DNA of 64,000 bases from Prevotella sp. P2-180 (GCF_002251435.1 NZ_NPJI01000073.1:1-64000), one strand, 5' to 3'. Numbered from the stretch's first letter, positions 27,416 through 34,874 are shown. The notes: a model not told the origin generated them from the sequence alone. A program made the numbers and translations.

Positions 27416-27424
27416 GCAAAGTTA
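27416..27424 (-). promoter_or_regulatory. Promoter -7 element upstream of the AAA/PD-(D/E)XK gene
   Basis: Minus strand TAACTTTGC. It would give a ~115-base leader for the large gene or a 15-base leader for the small ORF. Confidence 0.5.
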
Positions 27425-27548
27425 CTGCATTATTTCTTTTTCTGCAATAGTTGTCCTCGATGCCGAGCGCCATTGTCCCGGATATAGTATCGGCAAACCA
27501 TAGTATGCAGTACATAATCCCTCAAACACTAAATTTTGTGTGGAATTA

Positions 27549-27691
27549 AAACACGTGAGGTAACCGGGGTAACCGAGGTAACCGATGGCTGTGGTTTGCT
27601 GCCTCGGGATGAAAAAAAAACTTCCTCGCGAGGGGAACTTTGGGGTATGGTTACCCGGTTACCCCGGTTACCGCGGTTACCCCACGTGTTT
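27549..27691. repeat. 36-bp inverted repeat built of GGTWACC heptamers (clusters 1 and 2)
   Basis: Left arm 27549-27584, right arm 27656-27691, 33 of 36 bases paired. Left arm: CACGTG, then GGTAACC at 27559, 27568 and 27577 (9-base period). Right side: GGTTACC at 27649, 27657, 27666 and 27675, then CACGTG. The 71-base centre contains CTCGCGAG. No credible gene overlaps; the frame through it only yields repeat-derived VTEVTG/RLPRLP peptides. Function unknown; the array looks like an iteron or protein-loading site. Confidence 0.85.
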
Positions 27692-27716
27692 GTGTTTTTA
27701 GGGTCCTATATATATA

Positions 27717-27748
27717 GTATATTAATAATATATATATTATTAATATAC
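27717..27748. repeat. 32-bp perfect AT-rich palindrome
   Basis: Each base of 27717-27732 (GTATATTAATAATATA) is matched by its complement in 27733-27748, with no loop. It lies midway between GGTTACC cluster 2 and GGTAACC cluster 3, at the approximate dyad centre of the whole element. Could extrude as a cruciform or act as an unwinding site. Confidence 0.9.
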
Positions 27749-27772
27749 TTTCTTCTCTACAGAAACATGGCG

Positions 27773-27805
27773 GGTAACCGGGGTAACCGAGGTAACCGGG
27801 TAACC
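27773..27805. repeat. GGTAACC cluster 3
   Basis: Four GGTAACC heptamers at 27773, 27782, 27791 and 27799 (spacing 9, 9, 8), the mirror image of cluster 2 (8, 9, 9). Together with clusters 1 and 2 there are eleven copies in 257 bases. Confidence 0.85.
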
Positions 27806-27821
27806 GCGGGTCAGAGTTTGC

Positions 27822-27859
27822 AAAAAAAAAGACCGCAACATACGGGGATGTTGCGGTCT
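27822..27859 (-). terminator. Intrinsic terminator of the 34-aa gene
   Basis: On the minus strand AGACCGCAACAT (27859-27848) pairs with ATGTTGCGGTCT (27841-27830), a perfect 12-bp stem with a 6-base loop, followed by a run of nine T's. It sits 11 bases after the stop of the small gene. Confidence 0.85.
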
Positions 27860-27869
27860 TCTTTCATAT

Positions 27870-27974
27870 TTATGCTGGAATGCTTACTCTTCCGTAGTTG
27901 TACATCTTCAGCATGTTTACGCAATACTTGTTGAACTTCTTGCTTGCTGTAAGTTTGTTTACTAACTTTTTCAT
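27870..27974 (-). CDS. Small basic 34-aa protein, own promoter and terminator
   Basis: ATG at 27972-27974, TAA at 27870-27872. The product reads MKKLVNKLTASKKFNKY, then CVNMLKMYNYGRVSIPA: 8 Lys, 1 Arg, no acidic residues, one Cys, likely a short amphipathic helix with a YGR tail. A complete transcription unit surrounds it: consensus promoter (28076-28084), ~95-base leader with a 6-bp hairpin (28024-28043), and a strong terminator directly downstream. A GGGTAACATT-ATG context precedes the start. I do not recognise a family. Too short for the usual gene cut-offs, but the flanking signals argue it is real. Confidence 0.65.
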   Translation of the reverse strand: MKKLVNKLTASKKFNKYCVNMLKMYNYGRVSIPA

Positions 27975-28075
27975 AATGTTACCCTTTCTTTCTTTAAATT
28001 AAACAATCTTTTTTTTCATTCGTAGGATGCAGCTTCACATCCTGTGTGTTATCCTGTTTGTTTTCTTTTGACGCT

Positions 28076-28084
28076 GCAAAGGTA
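28076..28084 (-). promoter_or_regulatory. Promoter -7 element of the 34-aa gene
   Basis: Minus strand TACCTTTGC, perfect consensus. The -33 region coincides with the palindrome at 28098-28111 rather than a TTTG. Confidence 0.65.
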
Positions 28085-28097
28085 CAACGTTTTTTGC

Positions 28098-28111
28098 TGT
28101 GTACGTACACA
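28098..28111. promoter_or_regulatory. 14-bp perfect palindrome, candidate operator
   Basis: TGTGTACGTACACA, centred about 20 bases upstream of the -7 element of the 34-aa gene, overlapping where the -33 contact should be. A repressor or activator site is inferred from symmetry and position only. Confidence 0.5.
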
Positions 28112-28144
28112 ATTTTGCCTTTATTTCTTGCTTTTTGCCCTTAT

Positions 28145-28178
28145 TTTGACTTAGGTCAACGTGTTTGACGTAGGTCAA
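28145..28178. promoter_or_regulatory. Tandem TTGAC-N4-GTCAA palindromes (CRP/FNR-like sites)
   Basis: TTTGACTTAGGTCAA at 28145-28159 and TTTGACGTAGGTCAA at 28164-28178, 19 bases apart (about two helical turns). Each carries the half-site pair TTGAC/GTCAA seen for CRP/FNR-superfamily regulators such as HcpR. They overlap the fetB stop and lie ~80 and ~100 bases upstream of the inferred start of the 34-aa gene transcript. Confidence 0.55.
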
Positions 28179-28954
28179 TCATTGGTGTGGGTGAGTGTTA
28201 GACGGCCATAGCTGTCGAAGGACTTGCGGTCGGTAAGATATAGGGTTACTGCAAGTGAAACCATTGAGGCTGAGAAGGTTATGATGATAATCATGATTTG
28301 GTATTTCACTGCTATTCCCGGTGATGAGCCGCCAAGAATCTGACCTGTAATGGTGCCTGGGAGCGATACAAGTCCCATGACCGCCATGTTGGCTATGCAT
28401 GGGGTGAACGACTTTTCAATAGCTTTGCGTATGAAGGGGGTGATGGCTTCCAGGTGGGTGGCGCCGTTGCCCAGAAGATAGTAGTATAATGTGGTTTCGC
28501 GGCGAAGTGAGTCGAAATAGGTAGACAGGGCTATGACCGCTACACTGAGCATGTTGCCCATCAGTATGCCCATGATAGGAATGAAGTAGCGAGAGTCGAA
28601 GGGGTTGGGAAGACGGAGGACGATGAACAGGAAAAACATTCCGACAAGCATTGAGGCCGTGAAAAAGCCGCCTGCCACGGGAAGAAGGGCTGTCTGCCAT
28701 CGTAGATGTGTGCGTCTGATGGCTGTAGATGCTGCCACCACAACCATCACTGCAACCCATGCAATGTTTATCAAGGCATTGTTCCATGTGAAGAGATACT
28801 GGAGGTAGATGCCGATGAGCGACATCTGTACTATCATTCTCGCCAACGATACTATGGAGCTGCGGATGAGGTTTGTCTTAAACCTGTAGAAGACGTAGAG
28901 TGGTGCCGCTATGAGCAGCAGGCCAGCCACCATGTTAATTATTGTAATGTCCAT
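28175..28954 (-). CDS. fetB: FetB/YbbM-type ABC transporter permease (UPF0014)
   Basis: 259 aa with about six or seven TM helices. UPF0014 proteins pair with FetA; the E. coli pair exports iron and helps against oxidative stress. Family signatures: ARMIVQMSLIGIYLQYLF near residue 40 and the C-terminal GLVSLPGTITGQILGGSSP. Overlaps fetA by 16 bp on the same strand. Its stop codon is inside one of two tandem palindromes that probably belong to the downstream small gene. Confidence 0.88.
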   Translation of the reverse strand: MDITIINMVAGLLLIAAPLYVFYRFKTNLIRSSIVSLARMIVQMSLIGIYLQYLFTWNNALINIAWVAVMVVVAASTAIRRTHLRWQTALLPVAGGFFTASMLVGMFFLFIVLRLPNPFDSRYFIPIMGILMGNMLSVAVIALSTYFDSLRRETTLYYYLLGNGATHLEAITPFIRKAIEKSFTPCIANMAVMGLVSLPGTITGQILGGSSPGIAVKYQIMIIIITFSASMVSLAVTLYLTDRKSFDSYGRLTLTHTND

Positions 28955-29562
28955 GTTATCTTTTTGTCGCTATAGAAATCAGGATTGTGTGTTACTACGA
29001 TTACGGCAGAACCTTTTTGGGCGAGCCTATGTAGAAAATTTGCCACGAGCTTTGACGACTCTTGGTCGAGGGCTGATGTGGGTTCGTCGACAATGACTAT
29101 TGGCTTGTTGAGCAGTGAGAGGCTTGCTATTATCACACGCTGTCGCTCTCCGCCGCTTATCTCGTTGGCGAGTTTGTCGTACAACGAGTTGTCGAGAGCC
29201 AGGTTTTTCCACTGTTCGGTGATGCTTTCACGTGAAATGGCTATGGTGCTGTTGGCCTGAAGCGTGAATGGCATGTTTGCCAGTTCTGCTACGGTGTCGA
29301 CAGGAAACGAAAGGTCTTGTGGCACGTAGGCCATGAATTTTCTGAATGCAGGTGCTGAGAGTGGGGTGAGCAGTTCGCCGTTGACGGTGATAAACCCTTT
29401 GTCAACAGGATGGAAGCCCATCATGGCTCTTATGAGGGTTGTCTTCCCGCATCCAGATGGTCCGCAGATGGTGGTTATCTCACCTTTTTCGGCGCAGAAT
29501 GACAGGTGGTCGACAAGTGTCGCCCCGTTGTGGCTTATAGTTACGTTTTTCAGTTCGAGCAT
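28939..29562 (-). CDS. fetA: FetA/YbbL-type ABC transporter ATP-binding protein
   Basis: 207 aa from the ATG at 29562; the frame continues upstream past the promoter and is not used. Walker A GPSGCGKTT (34-42), signature ISGGERQRV, Walker B PIVIVDEPTSALD, and switch His in VVTHN. Length and pairing with UPF0014 fit FetA. The unit has its own promoter (minus strand TACTTTTGC at 29588-29596). Substrate (iron or another metal) is inferred from the E. coli homologue. Confidence 0.88.
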   Translation of the reverse strand: MLELKNVTISHNGATLVDHLSFCAEKGEITTICGPSGCGKTTLIRAMMGFHPVDKGFITVNGELLTPLSAPAFRKFMAYVPQDLSFPVDTVAELANMPFTLQANSTIAISRESITEQWKNLALDNSLYDKLANEISGGERQRVIIASLSLLNKPIVIVDEPTSALDQESSKLVANFLHRLAQKGSAVIVVTHNPDFYSDKKITWTLQ

Positions 29563-29587
29563 AATGACGTAATTCTTTTTTTTAGCC

Positions 29588-29596
29588 GCAAAAGTA
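29588..29596 (-). promoter_or_regulatory. Promoter -7 element of fetAB
   Basis: Minus strand TACTTTTGC, 26 bases upstream of the fetA ATG. Confidence 0.6.
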
Positions 29597-29704
29597 GCAT
29601 TATTATTGCATATATGCAAACGAATGGGGGTGTAGAAATGTTAAAGATTACTTTGTGTTGCGCTTTTTCTTCAACAAATAGTGCTCTAAAAGGTAAAAAA
29701 TGCT

Positions 29705-29713
29705 TAATTTTGC
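29705..29713 (+). promoter_or_regulatory. Promoter -7 element of the HAD gene
   Basis: TAATTTTGC, 22 bases upstream of the ATG at 29735. Confidence 0.6.
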
Positions 29714-29734
29714 ACGTTGAAAATTCAATATACG

Positions 29735-30451
29735 ATGTATACGACAGAAATAGAGAATTATCTCAGGAAAACTGGATTTAGGGCTTTCACTCCGAAAGCT
29801 GCCCTTTTTGACATGGATGGCGTGTTGTATGACTCCATGCCTAACCATGCTTATAGCTGGCATACTTCAATGGCTTCTTTTGGCATAGAGATGAGTGAGG
29901 CTGACGCGTATGCTTATGAAGGGATGCGCGGTGTGGAGACTATTAAGAAGATTGTGAAGGAACAACGTGGCGTGGAGATTACTGACGAGGAGTCGCAGAG
30001 AATGTATGACGAGAAGTCGCGTATCTTTTCCACAAGACCTATGGCGCTGATGATGGAAGGGGTGAAGGAACTGCAGGAAAAGATGAAGGCCTGCGGACTG
30101 AAAATAGTGGTGGTGACTGGCAGCGGACAGGTGTCGCTGCTGGAAAAGCTGGAGCATGACTTCAAGGGGCTTATCGAGCCGGGAATGATTGTGTCGAGCT
30201 TCGACGTGAAGCGCGGAAAGCCTAATCCTGAGCCTTATCTGAAAGGATTGGCTAAGGCGGGGGTGGAACCTTGGGAGGCCATCGTGGTGGAGAACGCGCC
30301 GCTCGGAGTGCGTGCCGCACAAGCTGCACGTATCTTTACTGTGGCGGTGAACACTGGACCGCTGCCCAACAAGATGCTTGCTGACGAAGGGGCGGACCTG
30401 ATATTCAACAAGATGACTGACTTCAGGGACAAGTGGGATTCGTTTCTCTAA
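29735..30451 (+). CDS. HAD-superfamily phosphatase (beta-phosphoglucomutase-like)
   Basis: 238 aa. Motif I LFDMDGVLYDSMP with nucleophile Asp26 and acid/base Asp28, a helical cap (AYAYEGMRGVETIKKI), motif II VVVTGSG, motif III Lys in KRGKPNPEPYLKGL, motif IV VVENAPLGVRAA. This pattern fits subfamily IA phosphatases and phosphoglucomutase-like enzymes. Asp at position I+2 is present in both groups, so the substrate is open. The 3' end overlaps trmO (convergent) by 29 bp. Start chosen at 29735 because the promoter ends at 29713. Confidence 0.85.
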   Translation: MYTTEIENYLRKTGFRAFTPKAALFDMDGVLYDSMPNHAYSWHTSMASFGIEMSEADAYAYEGMRGVETIKKIVKEQRGVEITDEESQRMYDEKSRIFSTRPMALMMEGVKELQEKMKACGLKIVVVTGSGQVSLLEKLEHDFKGLIEPGMIVSSFDVKRGKPNPEPYLKGLAKAGVEPWEAIVVENAPLGVRAAQAARIFTVAVNTGPLPNKMLADEGADLIFNKMTDFRDKWDSFL

Positions 30452-31118
30452 TCTCCACTACCTCTACCGTTGAACCTACCACACGGAACCTTATGTCGAA
30501 ACTATTGTAGGGCATGCCGTAGACGCGGTCGGGAGACGTGTGGTAATGAGGACGAGGGTCTTGTGACAGCAGTTGGGTGACAACAGACAGGTCGGCTGCG
30601 GTCAGCAGGCTTGTGGCGGCCGTTGTGGAAAAAATCACTTCGAGACGCGTCCATTCGCTGGTGGTCACAAAGCCAGCCCGGGCTGAGGGATGACTGTCGA
30701 ACTCTGGCAGGTATGGCTTGATGTCGTAGACGGGAGTCCCGTCCATCAGGTCGGCACCCTCGACCTCGAGGCAAAGGCCTTCTTTGCTGTCGAGAGTTGT
30801 TTTCACGAGTCGTACCGACGACAACCCGATATTGTTTGGACGGAATGGAGATCGGGTGGCAAACACTCCCTGCCTCACGTTTCCGCCAAGACGGGGAGGA
30901 CGCACCGTGGAGTGTTTCTTTGCGTCCACATTTTCAGAGAATCCCCATATTATCCATATATAGTCGAAACCATCAAGCCCCCGGATCGCTTCGGGGTCTT
31001 GGTATTCCTTGTCGAACACTATCGTTCCGCGCAGGCTGCTTATGATGCCGCTCTGGCGGGGTATGCCGAACTTGGTGGTGAGCGGAGAACGGAAGTGTGC
31101 TATCGGCTGGATATTCAT
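30423..31118 (-). CDS. trmO: tRNA (N6-threonylcarbamoyladenosine37-N6)-methyltransferase TrmO
   Basis: 231 aa. SAM-dependent methylation of t6A37 in tRNA-Thr to m6t6A. TrmO/TsaA signatures: GIPRQSG near residue 19, DGFDYIWIIWGF, PPRLGG...RQGVFATRSPFRPN and IGLSSVRLV; then DLMDGTPVYDIKPYLPEFD and the C-terminal YGMPYNSFDIRF. Shares 29 bp with the convergent HAD gene. 22 bp downstream of the AGCS gene on the same strand. Confidence 0.92.
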   Translation of the reverse strand: MNIQPIAHFRSPLTTKFGIPRQSGIISSLRGTIVFDKEYQDPEAIRGLDGFDYIWIIWGFSENVDAKKHSTVRPPRLGGNVRQGVFATRSPFRPNNIGLSSVRLVKTTLDSKEGLCLEVEGADLMDGTPVYDIKPYLPEFDSHPSARAGFVTTSEWTRLEVIFSTTAATSLLTAADLSVVTQLLSQDPRPHYHTSPDRVYGMPYNSFDIRFRVVGSTVEVVEIRETNPTCP

Positions 31119-31139
31119 CTGTTTTTTCTGTATTGATGA

Positions 31140-32495
31140 TTATTCTTCGCTGTATTCGTCCAATTTTCCTCCCCAGAGATATTTTTTTGTCTCGCTCACG
31201 AGTACTCCGCTGAGGAACAAGAGGGAGAGAAGATTGGGTATTGCCATGAGGGCGTTCATGCAGTCGGCAATGTTCCACACGAGGGTGAGATTGATGATGC
31301 TGCCAAAGAATACGGAGAGGATATAGATGATGCGATAAGTGAGCATTAACTTCTTGCCTGAAAGATATTCAACGGCTTTCTCGCCGTAGTAGCACCATCC
31401 CACGGCAGTGCTGAAGGCGAAAGTGAGCACGCCGAAGGCAAGCATTGGAGTGCCTAAGTATGGTATTTTGGAGAATGCCATCTTGGTGAGTGTGGCTCCG
31501 TGGGTGTAGTCGATGTCGGGGTAGGCAAGTATGCTCGACACGATGACGAGTCCTGTCATGGCACAGATGACCACGGTGTCCCAGAAAGTGCCGGAGGATG
31601 ACACCAAGGCCTGTCGCACAGGATTGCGTGTCTGTGCCGCCGCTGCCACGATAGGAGCCGAACCGAGTCCGGACTCGTTGGAGAACAGTCCGCGGGCGAT
31701 GCCATATCTGGCAGCCAGCATCACTCCAGAGCCCACAAAACCTCCGCCTGCTGCCTCAGGAGAAAACGCAGACTGGAAGATGAGCTTTATGGCGGGCAGG
31801 ACGAACGAGGAGTTGATGAAGAGGATAACGATGCAACCTATGACATAGAAGAGAGCCATGAACGGCACGAGGAAACCGCATACGCGTGCAATGCTTTTCA
31901 CTCCGCCGAACACCACGGCGCCAAGCAGGCCGCACACCACAAGTCCTGTGAGCCATTGCGGTACGCCGTAAGACTCGAAGGTCATGACCGACATGGCATT
32001 GGCCTGCACTGTGCTGCCTATGCCGAAGGAGGCGAGGGCTGTGAAGGCGGCAAAGAGTATGGCGAGCCATTTCCAGCCCAGTCCGCGCTCAAGGGCGTAC
32101 ATCGGTCCGCCGAGCATACGCCCGTCGTTGGTCTTTACGCGGTATTTTATGGCGAGAAGTCCTTCGGAATATTTTGTAGCTATGCCGAACACTCCTGTAA
32201 GCCAGCACCACAGCACTGCGCCAGGTCCGCCAAGCGACACCGCCGTTGCCACACCGATGATGTTTCCGGTGCCGATGGTGGCTGCGAGGGCAGTGGCTAA
32301 GGAACCGAACTGCGAAACGTCGCCTGTGGCTCCCGGGTCGCGTGTGACCGAGAGTTTTATGGCGGTAAAGATCTTTCGTTGCGGAAATTTCAGTCTGATG
32401 GTGAGAAAGAGGTGAGTGCCAAGAAGGAGAATCATCATTGGCCAGCCCCAGAGAAAGGTGCTGATGTCTGAGAAATAGTTGTTTAGCTGTTCCAT
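31140..32495 (-). CDS. Sodium:alanine/glycine symporter (AGCS family)
   Basis: 451 aa, ~11 TM helices. Family motifs: FGSLATALAATIGTGNIIGVATAV, GGPGAVLWCWLTGVFG, GGPMYALERGLG, RGLFSNESGLGSAPIVAAAA, and SSGTFWDTVVICAMTGL. Imports D/L-alanine or glycine with Na+. It lacks the extra loop that the second AGCS protein (34875-36314) has near its first signature. Sits between trmO and two DUF4230 genes on one strand. Confidence 0.92.
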   Translation of the reverse strand: MEQLNNYFSDISTFLWGWPMMILLLGTHLFLTIRLKFPQRKIFTAIKLSVTRDPGATGDVSQFGSLATALAATIGTGNIIGVATAVSLGGPGAVLWCWLTGVFGIATKYSEGLLAIKYRVKTNDGRMLGGPMYALERGLGWKWLAILFAAFTALASFGIGSTVQANAMSVMTFESYGVPQWLTGLVVCGLLGAVVFGGVKSIARVCGFLVPFMALFYVIGCIVILFINSSFVLPAIKLIFQSAFSPEAAGGGFVGSGVMLAARYGIARGLFSNESGLGSAPIVAAAAQTRNPVRQALVSSSGTFWDTVVICAMTGLVIVSSILAYPDIDYTHGATLTKMAFSKIPYLGTPMLAFGVLTFAFSTAVGWCYYGEKAVEYLSGKKLMLTYRIIYILSVFFGSIINLTLVWNIADCMNALMAIPNLLSLLFLSGVLVSETKKYLWGGKLDEYSEE

Positions 32496-32504
32496 CTTTT
32501 TTAT

Positions 32505-33152
32505 TTATTTGTGTTTGTCGTTTCCAGTATCCTTATTGTCTGCAAAGCGTATCGTGACATTGTTGAACCCCATTGACTTCATGATGTTTCGCATCTGTAT
32601 GTCTGCATTGTTCTGTGCTATTTCGATGTTTTTCTTTGTCAGACAGTCTGCCTTCATTTTTCTGTATGCTTTGTCGAGCATGGCTTTTCGTGCTTTTGGT
32701 GTCCACTTCCCCCGTTCGTAGAACGACTTGGTGCGTGTCTCGTCGATGAAGTCTTCGTCGAGCAGCCCTACTGGCGGCAGGGTTACGGCAATGGTGTCGC
32801 CCTTCGCCACAATCCATTCGGGAGATACTCGGTGCATGTCGACTCCCAGCCGTAGTGTACCGTAATAGATGCGTACGAGTTGGTCGTCGTAGAATATTCC
32901 CCTTCTCACGCTGTCGACCATCACCTCGTGGTTGATGGCTAGGAATTCCCATTGTCCTATAGCCTTTATAGCCTTGATTTGTTGCGGTGTGATGTCGATT
33001 TTGTTGTCAGACACAATTTCTATGGAAGCCGACTCGACGTTTTTGCCGAGCCATGAGAGAATCATGGCTACAGCCACGATGGCCACGACAGCCACAGTGA
33101 TTTGAAGCTTAAACCGTGATAGCAGAGCCAGTATTGTTTTCTTCACGTTCAT
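32505..33152 (-). CDS. DUF4230 membrane-anchored protein
   Basis: 215 aa. One N-terminal TM (ITVAVVAIVAVAMILSWL), then a periplasmic DUF4230 domain: QWEFLAINHEVMVDS, VRIYYGTLRLGVDM, and ITVTLPP-like AVTLPPVGLLDEDFIDE, the family signature. Function unknown. 12 bp downstream of a second DUF4230 gene; the two products could form a heteromeric envelope complex. Confidence 0.75.
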   Translation of the reverse strand: MNVKKTILALLSRFKLQITVAVVAIVAVAMILSWLGKNVESASIEIVSDNKIDITPQQIKAIKAIGQWEFLAINHEVMVDSVRRGIFYDDQLVRIYYGTLRLGVDMHRVSPEWIVAKGDTIAVTLPPVGLLDEDFIDETRTKSFYERGKWTPKARKAMLDKAYRKMKADCLTKKNIEIAQNNADIQMRNIMKSMGFNNVTIRFADNKDTGNDKHK

Positions 33153-33164
33153 GATGGTTGAATA

Positions 33165-33827
33165 TTAATCCTTGGTACTGAGGACCTTCCACTGATGGTC
33201 CTTTCTGAATGTAACGGTAATGTTTTTCTCGTCGTATCCCATTTTCACTATCATGGGTATGATGAGTTGAGCGGCATTGTCGCGTGCAGTGGAAAAAATG
33301 CCTGTCTCAGGTATGGCTTTTATCACGGCCTCGCGTCCCTGTCTCTCGTAGTCAGACAGTTCGGCGTCAGAGAACCGGCTTCGTGTGATGTCGACATACT
33401 CACGTATTTCCTCATGGTCGACGCTGCTGCTTGTCACAGCCACCTGAGGGTCTGGCAAGAGGATTTCAATCTTGTCTCCTTCTTGCCTTATGTCCTCCTT
33501 GCTGAAGTTTGCGAAGTCGATATATGCTTTTAGTTTCACCAGTATTGGGATAGCTATTTTCCTGTCGCCGAGAGGCATTTTCACGTCAAACTCATGGTTA
33601 AGCAGTTTGCCTTTGAGACGTTTTTCGTCTGAATGAGTAATGATTTTGTGAATGTCGTATTCAGCAGTGTAGAGTTTCGAGCATCGTTGCAGCTGCATGA
33701 TGAGCACTGCCGTGGTGTCTGTTGTCTCCACTGGCTTTTCCGTGTCTTTTGCCTTTTCTTTGTCGGATGATGCAGTACAACCTGCAAGACAAGCGGTGGC
33801 AAGAATAAGATAAATAAATATTCTCAT
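33165..33827 (-). CDS. DUF4230 lipoprotein
   Basis: 220 aa from the ATG at 33827, which overlaps the upstream stop (ATGA) and has an unusually good Shine-Dalgarno (AGGAGG) for this phylum. Lipobox LAGC with Cys17. The body (CSKLYTAEYDIHKII, RKIAIPILVKLKAYIDFA, IEILLPDPQV) parallels the adjacent DUF4230 protein, suggesting an old duplication with one TM-anchored and one lipid-anchored copy. Longer upstream frames are not needed. Confidence 0.7.
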   Translation of the reverse strand: MRIFIYLILATACLAGCTASSDKEKAKDTEKPVETTDTTAVLIMQLQRCSKLYTAEYDIHKIITHSDEKRLKGKLLNHEFDVKMPLGDRKIAIPILVKLKAYIDFANFSKEDIRQEGDKIEILLPDPQVAVTSSSVDHEEIREYVDITRSRFSDAELSDYERQGREAVIKAIPETGIFSTARDNAAQLIIPMIVKMGYDEKNITVTFRKDHQWKVLSTKD

Positions 33828-34822
33828 TGTCCTCCTAATCTTTCGAAATAAGTGATGATTTCGTCCCATGTCTTAAACTCGTCGCTGCCCAATCTGATGT
33901 TTGTTCCCATGAACTTGTCGTCGTCGTGCATGGAAATCATATAGTCGCCATAGAGCAGGGCGGTGTTGTTGGCGTAAACAATGCGATTGTATGCCGGTGC
34001 GCTGATGGCCTCTTCTATCCAGTCGTGGTCTTCAGCCATCATTTCTTTTTCGTTGGTGAGAGCAGGGCAAACGAAATACACGTCGTAGTGTTCGAGCAGC
34101 ATTTCAAAGCATTTGTGCATGCTGGGCCTTGCCTGTCCTTGTGGCGCCCTCATGGCGTCGATGGTGATGTAGAGCACAGGCCGCTCGCGTCCTTCCTGCC
34201 TGTCGTCTATCCATCGTATTACGGGCACGAGATAGTGGATTGCTATTTTGTCGTTCAGTCTGTGTTCGCCGTGGAAGTAGATGGCTTGTGGATAGTGTTG
34301 GCGGTAGAGGTCGAAGGTGTTTACCAGCGGGTCTTTGTCGCCAAACAGTCCCCAGACTCTCTGTTGTTCGTCTTTGTCGTCGGCATGTGTGAAACACTGT
34401 TCTGTAAGTTCGGCAAACTGTTTTACGAGAGCCTTGGTGACGATAAAATCCTGCACTCCGTCTTGTCTTGGGTTTTGGTATGTTTGTTTTCCGATCATTC
34501 CATGTTTTCCCATGGTGTCACCCATTTGGAAGGCAGGGTTGATGATGATGCGGTCGAAGCCGTAGAGTTGTTCGGTCATCATGCCTCCAGCCGACGTGCC
34601 TACGATGAGGTCAGGCTTGTCTTCCTCGCATTTTGTTTTAAGGAATGCGATGGCCTCTTGCGGGTCGAGTGGAATGTCGTATGCCACCACTTCTGTGTTA
34701 GGGAGCAGTTGTCGCAGAACAGACACTGTGCCCGATTGTGCTGAGGATGCAAATCCGTGTACATACATCAGCTTTTTGTTTTCCATCACCGATGGATATT
34801 GAATTTGATATTGTTTTTCCAT
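33824..34822 (-). CDS. UPF0227/YqiA-type alpha/beta hydrolase fused to a degenerate 5'-nucleotidase-like domain
   Basis: 332 aa from the ATG at 34822. N-terminal ~190 residues: LMYVHGFASSAQSGTVSVL (oxyanion strand), VGTSAGGMMTEQL with nucleophile Ser in G-T-S-A-G, GLFGDKDPLVNT (Asp) and YFHGEHRLND (His), a complete catalytic triad of YcfP/YqiA esterases. C-terminal ~110 residues: VLYITIDAMR, VYFVCPALTNEKEM, NNTALLYGDYMIS, RLGSDEFKTWDEIITYF, resembling 5'(3')-deoxyribonucleotidases (NT5C) but with the DxD nucleophile replaced by TIDAM. Overlaps the DUF4230 lipoprotein by 4 bp. Confidence 0.7.
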   Translation of the reverse strand: MEKQYQIQYPSVMENKKLMYVHGFASSAQSGTVSVLRQLLPNTEVVAYDIPLDPQEAIAFLKTKCEEDKPDLIVGTSAGGMMTEQLYGFDRIIINPAFQMGDTMGKHGMIGKQTYQNPRQDGVQDFIVTKALVKQFAELTEQCFTHADDKDEQQRVWGLFGDKDPLVNTFDLYRQHYPQAIYFHGEHRLNDKIAIHYLVPVIRWIDDRQEGRERPVLYITIDAMRAPQGQARPSMHKCFEMLLEHYDVYFVCPALTNEKEMMAEDHDWIEEAISAPAYNRIVYANNTALLYGDYMISMHDDDKFMGTNIRLGSDEFKTWDEIITYFERLGGQ

Positions 34823-34874
34823 TTCTATATTATTCAAGTTATGTATATATTTGAAGTTAAGGAAGTTAACTTAT

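Noticed and set aside
27549..27805. CRISPR array
   Set aside because: Repeat units are 7 bp with 1-2 base gaps, no spacers of ~30 bp and no cas genes nearby.
27536..27934. 132-aa plus-strand ORF with VTEVTG and RLPRLPRLP repeats
   Set aside because: It is a translation of the GGTWACC array and the palindrome, runs antisense through the small gene and its terminator, and has no family resemblance.
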